DNA of 64,000 nucleotides from JAOSJL01 sp963704035 (GTDB taxonomy: Bacteria > Actinomycetota > Acidimicrobiia > IMCC26256 > JAOSJL01), in the NCBI GenBank assembly GCA_963704035.1, contig CAVPGR010000004.1, positions 1,488,001-1,552,000 of the forward strand, written 5' to 3'. The notes beneath the pieces were generated by a model, which made no database searches, was not told the DNA's origin, and saw only the letters and a list, made by a program, of their open reading frames with translations. The translations under genes and the position numbers were made by a program. Below, in pieces: positions 8,676 through 17,343 of this stretch; the stretch's first letter is position 1, and every line of letters begins with the position of its first letter.

Positions 8676-9347
8676 GTGACGATGCGTATCTCGGATCTGC
8701 TCGGCGACGAGCCCGACGACGAGTCGGGTGACGAGAACGGTGGTGGGCGCGAAGTGGCGCATCCCGACGGCTCGCCCGAAGACGCCGCGAGCGACACGGG
8801 CGCGTCCGACGGCCGTTCCCTGACGGAGATTCTCGAGGAGGCCGCGGGAGCGGCTGCCGCCAGTGAGACTCCCGAGCCTTCGGTCCCGGAGCCCGCGACC
8901 GAGCCCGAGACGATCTCGACGCCCGCGACGTCTCCGGCGCCTCCGACGACTCCCGCGCCTCCGGCGCCCGTCGCGTCACCGGCTCCCGCTCCGGTGCAGG
9001 AGCCGATCGGGGCTGAGATCCTCACCCGGCCGATCGAGCCGTCCGACGACGACCTGCTCCCCGTGGGAGGGCGTCCGAAGACCTCCCGTGTCAAGAAGGA
9101 ACGCAAGAAGTCGGGTGCCGGAAGCGCTCCCGTGGGACGCGAGGATGATTCCGCTCCGGCGTCTCCTGATCAGGTAGCGCCAGCGGAACCCAGTCCCGAG
9201 GAGGTCGAGTCCTCCTCGCCTGCTCCCGACTCCGACATACCGTCCACGCCGCGCAAAGCGCGGCGTGCGGAGCAGAGGTCCGGCGGAGGGAGCGACAAGA
9301 CTCCGTGGTACAAGAAGGAGATCAAGCTCGGGAAGAAGAAGAGCTGA
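8676..9347 (+). CDS. Low-complexity Pro/Ser/Glu-rich protein
   Basis: 223 residues, not recognised. The first 30 residues are acidic (DLLGDEPDDESGDENGG). The middle is rich in Pro, Ser, Thr, Ala and Glu with repeated PAPPAP-like runs. The last 20 residues turn strongly basic (WYKKEIKLGKKKS). No signal peptide or membrane segment is seen, so it is probably a disordered cytoplasmic protein. The start is GTG 8676 or the ATG two codons later. A perfect 10-bp inverted repeat with an AAA loop sits in the coding sequence at 9245-9267. Coding-type third-position GC bias supports a real gene. Confidence 0.65.
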   Translation: MTMRISDLLGDEPDDESGDENGGGREVAHPDGSPEDAASDTGASDGRSLTEILEEAAGAAAASETPEPSVPEPATEPETISTPATSPAPPTTPAPPAPVASPAPAPVQEPIGAEILTRPIEPSDDDLLPVGGRPKTSRVKKERKKSGAGSAPVGREDDSAPASPDQVAPAEPSPEEVESSSPAPDSDIPSTPRKARRAEQRSGGGSDKTPWYKKEIKLGKKKS

Positions 9348-9359
9348 CCGGGCCTCCTG

Positions 9360-10052
9360 CTACTCCTGTTCGTAGCGATAGCCCACGCCGCGGACTGTCA
9401 CGATCCGCTGCGGAGTCGATGGGTCGTCCTCGATCTTTGCGCGCACACGCTTCACGTGAACGTCGAGGGTCTTGGTGTCGCCGAAGTAGTTCGGTCCCCA
9501 GATCCGGTCGATCAGCACGTCGCGGGTGAGGACCCGGCCGGCGTTCGCCAACAACAGCGCCAACAGCTCGAACTCCTTGAGAGGCATCGAGACCAGGTGG
9601 CCGTCGACGCGTACCTCGTGGCGCGAGAGATCGAGCGCGACCGGACCGACCTCCAGGACGTCCGAATCGGACTCGCCCGGCTCGGAATGCCGTCGTAGCG
9701 ACGCACGGATTCTCGCGATCAGCTCACGAAGGCGGTACGGCTTGGCGACGTAGTCGTCGGCGCCCACCTCGAGGCCCACGACAGCGTCGATTTCGGCGCT
9801 GCGAGCGGTCACCATGATGATCGGTACCTGGGAGTGGGTCCGGATCTCGCGGCACACGTCGATGCCGGACATCTCGGGCAGCATGACGTCGAGGAGCACC
9901 ACGTCGGGAGGGTTCTTCTCGAAACGTTCGAGAGCCTCGCGCCCGTCGGCCGCCATGTCGACGGTGAAGCCCTCCCTCTCGAGCCCGACCGACAGTGCGT
10001 CCCGGTACGACTGTTCGTCGTCGACGACCAGAACGACGGGTCCCGAGACCAT
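9360..10052 (-). CDS. regX3: RegX3/PhoB-like response regulator
   Basis: 230 residues from the ATG at 10052, which overlaps the kinase stop by one base (TGATG); a longer frame would intrude into the kinase gene. The receiver domain has VVDDEQ, the phospho-acceptor in VLLDVMLPEMSG, and the VAKPYRLREL lysine. The C-terminal winged helix of the OmpR/PhoB class ends with the wing VRGVGYRYE. Given the phosphate-transport neighbours and nearby PHO boxes, this should be the phosphate-starvation activator. PhoP and RegX3 are close relatives, so the symbol rests on the SenX3-like kinase and location. Confidence 0.88.
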   Translation of the reverse strand: MVSGPVVLVVDDEQSYRDALSVGLEREGFTVDMAADGREALERFEKNPPDVVLLDVMLPEMSGIDVCREIRTHSQVPIIMVTARSAEIDAVVGLEVGADDYVAKPYRLRELIARIRASLRRHSEPGESDSDVLEVGPVALDLSRHEVRVDGHLVSMPLKEFELLALLLANAGRVLTRDVLIDRIWGPNYFGDTKTLDVHVKRVRAKIEDDPSTPQRIVTVRGVGYRYEQE

Positions 10053-11296
10053 CAGGAGGCCTCGAACAGTCTGCGGCGCTGAGCACCCGGGAACCACAGG
10101 GTGAAGACCGAGCCCTCTCCCTCGGTGGATTCGACCTCGACATCCCCGCCGTGAACCTGTGCGATGTGTCGGACGATCGCCAGACCGAGGCCCGTCCCGC
10201 CTGTCTGGCGGCTGCGTGCCTCGTCGACCCGGTAGAAGCGCTCGAAGATTCTCTGGCGGTCGCCCACCGGGATCCCGATTCCGTGGTCCCGCACCACGAC
10301 CCCGACGCTTCCGTCGCGACGAGTCACCGTGCCGAGCTCCACCGGTTGACCGGGCTCTGAGTACTTGACGGCGTTGTCCACCAGGTTCACGACCGCACTC
10401 AGGAGCTGGCGTCGGTCGCCGACCACTGCCGCGCCCTGGGCCGAGTTGCTGATGCGGATCGGAATATCGCGCGCCTCGGCAGACTCCTCCATGCGTTCAG
10501 ACGCTTCCGCGAGGAGAGCACTGAGCGCCACCGATTCGCGCACCGGCGTCTCCTGCGCCTCGATGATCGTGAGGTCGAGAAGATCGTCGATCGTGTGGCC
10601 GAGTCGGTCCGCTTCGCGGACCATCCGAGCGGCGAGCTGTCGCGTGACGTCGTCGACGTCGCCGTCGAGAACTGTTTCAGCGAGAAGTCCGAGGGCGCCG
10701 ATGGGTGTCTTCAACTCGTGGCTCACATTGGCGACGAAGTCACGCCGCACACTCTCCAGGCGCCGCGATTCCGAGACGTCGCTGACGAAGGCTGCGGCAC
10801 CGATGACCGAGAGACGGTCGGTGAGAGGGAATGTCATGACACGGATGACCTGCCGGGGTGGCCCGAACATCTGGAGTTCCCGCTCGACCGCCTCGCCCTC
10901 CAGCGCCCGCTCCAACAGCTCGGTCACCACCTCGTCCACACTGGCCTCCGCATGGTGGATGCCGGCCAGGTGCACCGCCTCGGCGTTCCGGAGGACGGTC
11001 CGCCCTGCGGCGTCGATGACGACGATGCCCGAGTCGTGTTCGCGCATCGTCAGTGCCAGGCGGTTGAGTTCCGACTCGAGGTCGACCCGCCGGTCACGCT
11101 CGACCGAGGCAAGGTCCTCGAGCTCCTCGAGGGCGCGGGAGACCGAGGTTGCACCTCCAGGCGAGCGCGTCTCACCGAACAGCCGCGTCACCCCCACGAG
11201 GCGGTGGCGGATGCGGCGGAACTCCCACGCGAGGCCACCGAGCGCGATCAGCAGAACGACGACCACGACGGCAAGAACAAGGGTCACGGCATCCAT
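10052..11296 (-). CDS. senX3: SenX3/PhoR-like sensor histidine kinase
   Basis: 414 residues. One N-terminal membrane segment (about 4-24), then a coiled linker and a PAS-like domain (about 85-190), a HisKA domain with the phospho-acceptor in VSHELKTPIGALG, and an HATPase domain with NLVDNAVKYS, DHGIGIP and GTGLGLAI. This layout is that of the phosphate sensor kinases. It is cotranscribed with the response regulator and lies 39 bases downstream of pstB on the same strand, which fits the known coupling of these kinases to the Pst transporter and PhoU. Confidence 0.9.
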   Translation of the reverse strand: MDAVTLVLAVVVVVLLIALGGLAWEFRRIRHRLVGVTRLFGETRSPGGATSVSRALEELEDLASVERDRRVDLESELNRLALTMREHDSGIVVIDAAGRTVLRNAEAVHLAGIHHAEASVDEVVTELLERALEGEAVERELQMFGPPRQVIRVMTFPLTDRLSVIGAAAFVSDVSESRRLESVRRDFVANVSHELKTPIGALGLLAETVLDGDVDDVTRQLAARMVREADRLGHTIDDLLDLTIIEAQETPVRESVALSALLAEASERMEESAEARDIPIRISNSAQGAAVVGDRRQLLSAVVNLVDNAVKYSEPGQPVELGTVTRRDGSVGVVVRDHGIGIPVGDRQRIFERFYRVDEARSRQTGGTGLGLAIVRHIAQVHGGDVEVESTEGEGSVFTLWFPGAQRRRLFEAS

Positions 11297-11335
11297 TGTG
11301 CCCCGATCTCCATGCAGCCGACGACGCCGGCGGAA

Positions 11336-12166
11336 TCAGCCGAACGTGCCGTTGACGTATCCCTCGGTACGGGGGTCGACGGGACGGTTGAAGATCACAT
11401 CCGTCCGGTCGACCTCGACGAGACGTCCGACACGGTTGCCCACCTCGTCGAGTTCGACCGTCATGAACGCCGTGGCGTCCGAAACCCGCGCTGCCTGCTG
11501 CATGTTGTGGGTGACGATCACGATCGTGTAGTCGGCCGCGAGCTCACGCATCAGGGTCTCGATGTGGGTCGTAGCGAGCGGATCCAATGCCGAACACGGC
11601 TCGTCCATGAGCAGCACGTCGGGTTCCACGGCGAGGCAGCGGGCGATGCACAGGCGCTGCTGCTGGCCACCCGAGAGCGCGAACGCCGACTTGTCGAGGC
11701 TGTCTCCGACCTCGTCCCACAGCGCAGCACGCACGAGAGCATGGTGAACGATGTCCTCGAGGCCTTTGCGCACACCGTTGACGCGGGGCCCGAAGGCCAC
11801 GTTGTCGAAGATCGACTTGGGGAAGGGGTTCGGCTTCTGGAACACCATCCCGATCCGGCGCCGCACTTCGACGGGGTCGACGTCGCCGCCGTAGAGATCC
11901 TGGTCGTGGTACCGCACCACTCCTGACACCTTCGCACCCGGAATGAGATCGTTCATCCGGTTCAGTGACCGCAGGAGTGTGCTCTTCCCACAACCCGACG
12001 GGCCGATGAGCGCTGTGATGCGCTGACGGGGCACCGAGAGCCGGACGTCGCGCACGGCCGGCACGCCGTCGTAGGTGACCACTAGGCCCTCGATGTCGAA
12101 CACGGAGTCGGTCAGGACGTCGATGTCGCGCGTGGGAACGTTGGGGCGGACGGCGAGCTCGGTCAC
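11336..12166 (-). CDS. pstB: Phosphate ABC transporter ATP-binding protein
   Basis: 276 residues from the GTG at 12166, which has a GAGGAG ribosome site about 8 bases upstream; the longer frame to 12385 runs through the PHO box and is rejected. Walker A is GPSGCGKST, the Q-loop is VFQKPNPFP as is typical of PstB, the ABC signature is LSGGQQQR, and Walker B is LLMDEPCSALD. It powers high-affinity phosphate uptake with PstS, PstC and PstA, which are encoded 2 kb away on the other strand. This separation of pstB from pstSCA is less common than a single operon. A PHO box lies 85 bases upstream. Confidence 0.96.
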   Translation of the reverse strand: MTELAVRPNVPTRDIDVLTDSVFDIEGLVVTYDGVPAVRDVRLSVPRQRITALIGPSGCGKSTLLRSLNRMNDLIPGAKVSGVVRYHDQDLYGGDVDPVEVRRRIGMVFQKPNPFPKSIFDNVAFGPRVNGVRKGLEDIVHHALVRAALWDEVGDSLDKSAFALSGGQQQRLCIARCLAVEPDVLLMDEPCSALDPLATTHIETLMRELAADYTIVIVTHNMQQAARVSDATAFMTVELDEVGNRVGRLVEVDRTDVIFNRPVDPRTEGYVNGTFG

Positions 12167-12250
12167 GCGGGACTCCTCGGTGCGGTCAGCCGGACGGGGT
12201 ATCTCACCGGCGAAGCGTAGGAAAGGGGTCTGGACCCGTTCTGGCGGGGC

Positions 12251-12279
12251 GGTGACACGAAGGTGAACAACGGGTGAAC
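12251..12279 (-). promoter_or_regulatory. PHO box, three direct repeats, upstream of pstB
   Basis: Three direct repeats with an exact 11-base period: GGTGACA at 12251, GGTGAAC at 12262, GGTGAAC at 12273. On the minus strand these read GTTCACC, GTTCACC and TGTCACC, matching the actinobacterial PHO box (GTTCACC units every 11 bases) bound by PhoP/RegX3-type regulators. The orientation points at pstB. The same site also lies about 100 bases before the divergent Na/Pi cotransporter gene and could serve both. Confidence 0.9.
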
Positions 12280-12378
12280 ACCTCCCGGGCCCGACGCGGC
12301 CGAGACCCGCTCGGACCACGTACCCGTTTACGCTGGCCGCACCCGGCCCCCGCCCGATACCGCCGCTCCAAGGCTCGC

Positions 12379-13524
12379 GTGCCACCCGACGACTCCACCC
12401 TCCAGGCGACCGAGCAGCGACACCGCACGTGGCCGCGCGCGTTGCTCGTTCTCGGGCTTCTCTACCTCTTCCTCGTCGGCGTGTCGACGATCGAGGGCGG
12501 TATCAACGCCCTGGGGGCCGAGACCCAGGCGAAGCTCTTCCAGAACGTCACGAATCCTCTCGCCGGCTTGTTCGTGGGAATCCTGGGTACCGTTCTCGTG
12601 CAGTCGTCGTCGGTGTCGACCTCCACCATCGTCGGCCTCGTCGCTACGGGCGTGCTGCCTGTCGACACGGCCGTGCCGATGGTGATGGGCGCCAATATCG
12701 GCACGACGGTCACGAACACGCTGGCGTCGCTCGGCCATGTGCGTCGGACCGAGGAGTTCCGCCGCGCGTTCGCCGCCGCGACGGTGCACGACATGTTCAA
12801 CGTGCTGGCCGTGGCCGTCCTGCTTCCCTTGGAGTTGGCGACCGGGTTCCTCGCCTCCACCGCCTCGTGGTTGGCGGACCTGATCGCCGGATCGCGGGGG
12901 GCGAAGTTCGACAGCCCGATCAATCAGGCGGTAAAGGAGCCGGTCGGCTGGATCGAGGACATCCTCGCGTCGCTGGGCCTGCACGGCAACGTGCTCGGGG
13001 CGGTCACGGTCCTCGTCGGGCTCGCCCTCATCTTCGTCGCCTTGTTCTTCATCGCGCGCAACATGCGCGAACTCGTGGCCGAACGGGTGGAGCGATCGTT
13101 CAACCGGCTTCTCGGGCATTCCAGCGGCATCATTGCGATGACACTCGGACTCGTCGTGACCATGACGGTGCAGTCGTCGAGCATCACCACGTCGATCCTG
13201 ATTCCCCTGGCGGCGTCGGGGATTCTGACGCTCGAGAACGCCTATCCCGTCACGCTCGGTGCGAACGTGGGGACCACGATCACGGCACTCCTGGCCGCAT
13301 TGGCCACGGACAGCCCTGAGGCGCTGACGATCGCGCTCGTCCACACCTTGTTCAACGTCTCGGCGATCATTCTGTTCTACCCGGTGCCGTTCCTCCGCGA
13401 AATTCCCATGCGCCTGGCCCGGGGGCTGGCGAACCTCGCCGTGACGAACCGGGTCGCCGTGGTTGCCTACGTCGGCGGCCTGTTCCTTGTCGTGCCACTT
13501 GTTGGCATACTGATCCTCAAGTAA
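12379..13524 (+). CDS. Na/Pi cotransporter (NptA/PF02690 type)
   Basis: 381 residues from the GTG at 12379; an upstream GTG at 12274 would overlap the PHO box and add a basic non-conserved stretch. Two inverted copies of the Na/Pi cotransporter repeat are clear, each with a QSSS motif (QSSSVSTSTIVG, QSSSITTSILIP) and a GANIGTT/GANVGTT motif. Eight or nine hydrophobic segments are present. It should import phosphate with sodium, or export it, as a lower-affinity partner to Pst. It is followed by phoU after 22 bases, so the pair forms one unit. Confidence 0.93.
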   Translation: MPPDDSTLQATEQRHRTWPRALLVLGLLYLFLVGVSTIEGGINALGAETQAKLFQNVTNPLAGLFVGILGTVLVQSSSVSTSTIVGLVATGVLPVDTAVPMVMGANIGTTVTNTLASLGHVRRTEEFRRAFAAATVHDMFNVLAVAVLLPLELATGFLASTASWLADLIAGSRGAKFDSPINQAVKEPVGWIEDILASLGLHGNVLGAVTVLVGLALIFVALFFIARNMRELVAERVERSFNRLLGHSSGIIAMTLGLVVTMTVQSSSITTSILIPLAASGILTLENAYPVTLGANVGTTITALLAALATDSPEALTIALVHTLFNVSAIILFYPVPFLREIPMRLARGLANLAVTNRVAVVAYVGGLFLVVPLVGILILK

Positions 13525-13546
13525 GGAGAACACGGGTGAGCGAAAC

Positions 13547-14221
13547 ATGGTGATGGAGTTCTTCCGCAAGTCCGACAGTGGCGGGCTGGAGCGGATCGAA
13601 CAGCAGATCATCCGCATGCTCGTCGACACGCGCCACGAGTTCGACGAGGCGATGAGCTCTCTCGTGGGCGGCGCGGACCCCACGGTTCTCGGTCCCGACA
13701 TCCGGGTCACCGACGGGCGTATCAACGCCTCCGAGCGGGAGATCCGTCGTGAGCTCGTCGTTCACGCGAGCGTGCAGGGCGCTGAAGACGTCTCCACGAT
13801 CCTCGCCTACATGATCGTGATCAAGAAGATCGAACGCATCGGCGACAACGCCAAGAACATCTTCGACCTCGCGGCCGAGGGGGTCCGCCTCGAGGACGCG
13901 CCCGACATCGACGCACACATCCGGTTCCGTGACCGACTTTCGGAGATGATCGCCGCGACGGCCGAGATCTTCGGAGCGCGAGATCAGGACAGGGCAGCCG
14001 AGTTCATCGCGAACGGAGACGAGCTCCGCAAGGAGTTGGACCAACTGGTCGTGGAGCTCATCCATTCGGACGCGCCGGCCTCCGAGGCCGTCCCACGCGC
14101 ACTCTTGTACCGCTACATGAAGCGCATCGCGGCCAATCTGCTCGGTGTGGTGTCGTCGGTGATCATGCCCGTCGACCAGATCGACTACTTCGATTCGAAG
14201 GATCCGCACGGCGCCGGTTGA
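13547..14221 (+). CDS. phoU: PhoU-like phosphate regulator
   Basis: 224 residues forming two PhoU-type helical halves; recognisable stretches are IKKIERIGDNAKNIFDLA in the first half and RYMKRIAANLLGVVSSVI in the second. PhoU proteins bind metals on such E/D-rich helices and restrain both phosphate transporters and the sensor kinase. Its position directly behind the Na/Pi cotransporter rather than behind pstB suggests that it may control that carrier, or both. The start could be the ATG at 13547 or the ATG two codons later. Confidence 0.92.
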   Translation: MVMEFFRKSDSGGLERIEQQIIRMLVDTRHEFDEAMSSLVGGADPTVLGPDIRVTDGRINASEREIRRELVVHASVQGAEDVSTILAYMIVIKKIERIGDNAKNIFDLAAEGVRLEDAPDIDAHIRFRDRLSEMIAATAEIFGARDQDRAAEFIANGDELRKELDQLVVELIHSDAPASEAVPRALLYRYMKRIAANLLGVVSSVIMPVDQIDYFDSKDPHGAG

Positions 14222-14282
14222 GCCCCGCCGCCGCCGGTACCTCTCGCCGACAGCACCCTCGCGAGGGAGATCGTTGCCCGAC

Positions 14283-14300
14283 GTTCACTCCCGGTTCACC
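14283..14300 (+). promoter_or_regulatory. PHO box upstream of pstS
   Basis: Two direct repeats with an 11-base period, GTTCACT at 14283 and GTTCACC at 14294, on the coding strand of pstS. They match the same 7-base unit as the triple box before pstB. The site is 110 bases upstream of the pstS start, in the 188-base gap after phoU. It supports phosphate-starvation control of pstSCA. Confidence 0.88.
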
Positions 14301-14409
14301 GTCCGGCGACCGGCGCGTCAGGTCTCGTCCGTAACGTCATCGTCGTCCGGGGCCCGTTGCCCCGGTGGTCCGGCACCGTGCCGGACTTCCTACGAAAGGA
14401 CGATGACGC

Positions 14410-15414
14410 GTGCGCACGCACCGAGGGTTCCGATCACTGCTTGTACCTCTGGTTCTCATCCTGGCTCTCGTCGGCGCCGCCTGCAGCAGCGACTCGGAGA
14501 GCTCTGACTCCAACTCCGACGGTGGCTCGGGAACCGTGACCGTGTCGGGTTCGTCCACCGTCGAGCCGATCTCGGCGGCCAACGCCGAGAAGTTCGCCGA
14601 AGAGAACCCCGATGTCGCGATCAGCGTCGACGGACCCGGAACCGGCGACGGGTTCCAGCTCTTCTGCAACGGTGAGACCGACATCTCCGACGCTTCCCGC
14701 CCCATCAAGGACGAGGAGCTCGCCGCCTGCGAGGACAACGGGATCGAGTACGTCGAGTTGAAGGTGGGCATCGACGGTCTGTCAGTCATCACGTCAACCG
14801 CAAACGACGCGGTCGACTGTCTCACGTTCGAGGACCTGTACGCGCTCCTCGGACCGGAGTCCGAGGGCATCAACAATTGGAGTGACGCCGACGACCTCGG
14901 CGCGGAAGTGGGTGGATCGGGCGATTACCCCGACGCCGATCTCACGGTCACCGCCCCCGGTGAGGAGTCGGGAACCTACGACAGCTTCGTGGAGCTCGCT
15001 CTCGAGGGTATCGCCGAAGAGCGCGGTCAGGACCCCGTGGCCCGCGCCGACTACGAGTCGTCGCCGAACGACAACGTCATCATCGAAGGTGTGGCGGGCT
15101 CCGATACTTCACTCGGTTGGGTCGGGTACACGTTCGTGGTGGAGAACTCGGACTCGGTGAAGGCTCTCGAGATCGACGGTGGAGACGGATGTGTCGCCCC
15201 GACGGACGAGACCATCGCCAATGGCGAGTTTCCACTGGCTCGTGACCTCTACATCTACGTCAACAAGGCGAAGGCGACCAACAACGCGGCCGTGACCGAC
15301 TACGTCGACTTCTTCATGAGTGAGGCCGGGCGCGCGTCGGTGGCGGACGTCGGATACGTGGATCTCACCGACGAGGATTGGCAGGCGTCCGTGACGGCCT
15401 GGGACGGTCGTTGA
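14410..15414 (+). CDS. pstS: Phosphate-binding lipoprotein PstS
   Basis: 334 residues from GTG, with an AAAGGA ribosome site 9 bases upstream. A lipoprotein signal peptide ends in LVGAAC, so Cys is lipidated; a Ser/Asp-rich spacer follows. The mature protein starts with the PstS hallmark VSGSSTVEPIS and contains the phosphate-binding loop around SDASRPIKDEE, as well as GEESGTYDSF. It captures phosphate outside the membrane and hands it to PstC/PstA. It is the first gene of pstSCA and lies behind a PHO box. Confidence 0.97.
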   Translation: MRTHRGFRSLLVPLVLILALVGAACSSDSESSDSNSDGGSGTVTVSGSSTVEPISAANAEKFAEENPDVAISVDGPGTGDGFQLFCNGETDISDASRPIKDEELAACEDNGIEYVELKVGIDGLSVITSTANDAVDCLTFEDLYALLGPESEGINNWSDADDLGAEVGGSGDYPDADLTVTAPGEESGTYDSFVELALEGIAEERGQDPVARADYESSPNDNVIIEGVAGSDTSLGWVGYTFVVENSDSVKALEIDGGDGCVAPTDETIANGEFPLARDLYIYVNKAKATNNAAVTDYVDFFMSEAGRASVADVGYVDLTDEDWQASVTAWDGR

Positions 15415-16352
15415 GCACCGACGCGAGGTCCGACGTCGATCTCCGGGGTGATCCCCGGCGGCACCGCAAGGAGCGCGCGGTCAAGTACGTCCTGTTTTCG
15501 GCTGCCGTGCTGACGCTTGCGGTGAGCGCCGCTTTCGTGCTCGCGCTGACCGGCAAGGCTCTGGAGTTCCTCACGAACATCGACCTCGGCCTTCTGTGGT
15601 CGAGGGGATGGTTCCCGCGGCGCGGGCTCTTCGACGTGCGGACGCTCGTCGTCGGAACCCTCATGGTCACGGGGATCGCCATGATCGTTGCGACCCCGCT
15701 CGGTCTGGCCTCGGCGATCTACCTTTCGGAGTACGCCAGGCCCCGCACGCGTCGGATCCTCAAACCGATCCTCGAGGTCCTGGCGGGGATCCCGAGCATC
15801 GTGCTCGGCTTCTTCGCCCTGGAATGGATCTCCCCCAACCTCGTCCAGGCCCTCTTCGGGACGGCGGGCACTTTCAACCTCCTGTCGGCGGGTATCGCGG
15901 TCGGCGTGCTCATCACGCCGCTCGTCGCCACGATCTCCGAAGACGCGATGCGTGCGGTCCCTGACACGTTGCGCGAGGCTTCGTACGGTCTCGGGGCACG
16001 GAAGGCCACGACGAGCCTACGGGTCGTCTTTCCCGCCGCCATCTCGGGCATCGTGGCGAGTCTCATCCTTGCTGCCTCCCACGCGATCGGCGAAACGATG
16101 GTTGTGTTCATCGCGGCGGCCGCCTCGGGCGGTTCGCTCTACACGGTCAATCCGCTCGAAGCCGGTCAGACCATGGCGACCGCCATCGCCTCCCTCGCCA
16201 CGGGCAGCGACCAGGTGGCCGCCGGTGGAGGCCAGGATGCAGGCCAGGCCTTCAACAGTCTCTACTTCGTCGGTCTGCTGCTGTTCGCCTTCACACTCGG
16301 TCTGAACATGGTCGGAGCCCGATTCGTGCGCAGGATCCGGGAGGCGTACTGA
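15411..16352 (+). CDS. pstC: Phosphate ABC transporter permease PstC
   Basis: 313 residues if it starts at the TTG at 15411, whose TTGA overlaps the pstS stop; an ATG at 15378 in the same frame would give a 36-base overlap. Six membrane segments are present with the permease EAA loop in LREASYGLGARKATT. PstC-specific features include the long loop between segments near LFDVRTLVVGTL and the ALEWISPN stretch. It forms the membrane channel with PstA. The next gene starts on the last base of its stop codon. Confidence 0.95.
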   Translation: MSTDARSDVDLRGDPRRHRKERAVKYVLFSAAVLTLAVSAAFVLALTGKALEFLTNIDLGLLWSRGWFPRRGLFDVRTLVVGTLMVTGIAMIVATPLGLASAIYLSEYARPRTRRILKPILEVLAGIPSIVLGFFALEWISPNLVQALFGTAGTFNLLSAGIAVGVLITPLVATISEDAMRAVPDTLREASYGLGARKATTSLRVVFPAAISGIVASLILAASHAIGETMVVFIAAAASGGSLYTVNPLEAGQTMATAIASLATGSDQVAAGGGQDAGQAFNSLYFVGLLLFAFTLGLNMVGARFVRRIREAY

Positions 16353-17311
16353 TGGCCGGTCCGACGAAGACGACCCCGAAGGCGGTCACGAAGACCGAGA
16401 CCGCGACCGAGATTCCCGATCACCACATCAGGCGCCGCAAGCTCGACATCGCGGGAATCGCCTTCCAACTCGCCCTCATCGCCTCGTTGTTGGCGTGCTT
16501 CGCCTTCCTGATGATCCTGATCGTCGACATGGTCAAAGACGGTGCGCCGGTCTTCGCCGAGCGCGGCACCAGCTTCCTCACCAGCGACTTGTCGCGCGAT
16601 CCCGCGCAGACGGGTGTGTGGCAGGGCATCAAGGGATCGCTCGTCCTCGGGATCGTCACCCTGGTCGTGGCGATCCCGCTCGGTGTGGCGTGCGCGGTGT
16701 ATCTCGAGGAGTACGCGCCCGACAACCGATTCACACGATTCATCAACCTGAACATCCGAAACCTGGCAGGCGTACCGTCCGTCGTCTACGGAATCCTCGG
16801 CCTGATCATCTTCGTGCAGTGGTTCGAGGGGTTCACCGGGGGGCGAAGCGTCATCGCCGGCGGTCTCACGCTGTCGGTCCTGGTTCTCCCGATCGTCGTC
16901 ATCACCTCCGCTGAGGCGATCCGCGCTGTGCCGCAGTCGCTCCGCGAAGGTGGCTTCGGTGTCGGTGCCACCCGCTGGGACGTGACCCGTCGCCTCGTGC
17001 TCCCCGACGCCTCACCGGGGATCCTCACCGGGCTGATCCTGTCCCTGTCGCGGGCCATCGGCGAGACAGCGCCTCTGCTCCTCGTGGGCGCTGTTGCATC
17101 CAACTTCTTCACCTCGGGCAACGCCGGCTATCTCGAGCAGCTCCAAGGTACCTACACCGCTCTGCCCGTGACGGTGCTGACGTGGGCCCGTCAGCCGCAG
17201 GCGGAGTTCCGTGAGCTCACCTCGGCGGCGATTGTCGTGCTGCTCGGCATCACGCTGCTCGCCAATCTGGCGGCGATTCTCCTGCGGAACCGCTACCAGA
17301 AGAAGCGCTGA
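16352..17311 (+). CDS. pstA: Phosphate ABC transporter permease PstA
   Basis: 319 residues, ATG sharing one base with the pstC stop (TGATG). Six membrane segments; the cytoplasmic EAA loop reads LREGGFGVGATRWDVT, and the loop SRAIGETAPLLLVGA is typical of PstA. The first 35 residues are a charged cytoplasmic tail. It completes the phosphate transporter; pstB is on the opposite strand 4 kb upstream. Confidence 0.95.
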   Translation: MAGPTKTTPKAVTKTETATEIPDHHIRRRKLDIAGIAFQLALIASLLACFAFLMILIVDMVKDGAPVFAERGTSFLTSDLSRDPAQTGVWQGIKGSLVLGIVTLVVAIPLGVACAVYLEEYAPDNRFTRFINLNIRNLAGVPSVVYGILGLIIFVQWFEGFTGGRSVIAGGLTLSVLVLPIVVITSAEAIRAVPQSLREGGFGVGATRWDVTRRLVLPDASPGILTGLILSLSRAIGETAPLLLVGAVASNFFTSGNAGYLEQLQGTYTALPVTVLTWARQPQAEFRELTSAAIVVLLGITLLANLAAILLRNRYQKKR

Positions 17312-17343
17312 CGTCCGATGCCGCGCGTCCTGTCTTTGACGTC

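Noticed and set aside
9245..9267. 10-bp hairpin with AAA loop as a terminator
   Set aside because: It lies inside the low-complexity gene, far from its stop, and arises from the codons for RKARR; no U-tract.
12167..12385. Upstream extension of pstB
   Set aside because: It would be translated through the PHO box and has no similarity to PstB; the GTG at 12166 has a good ribosome site.
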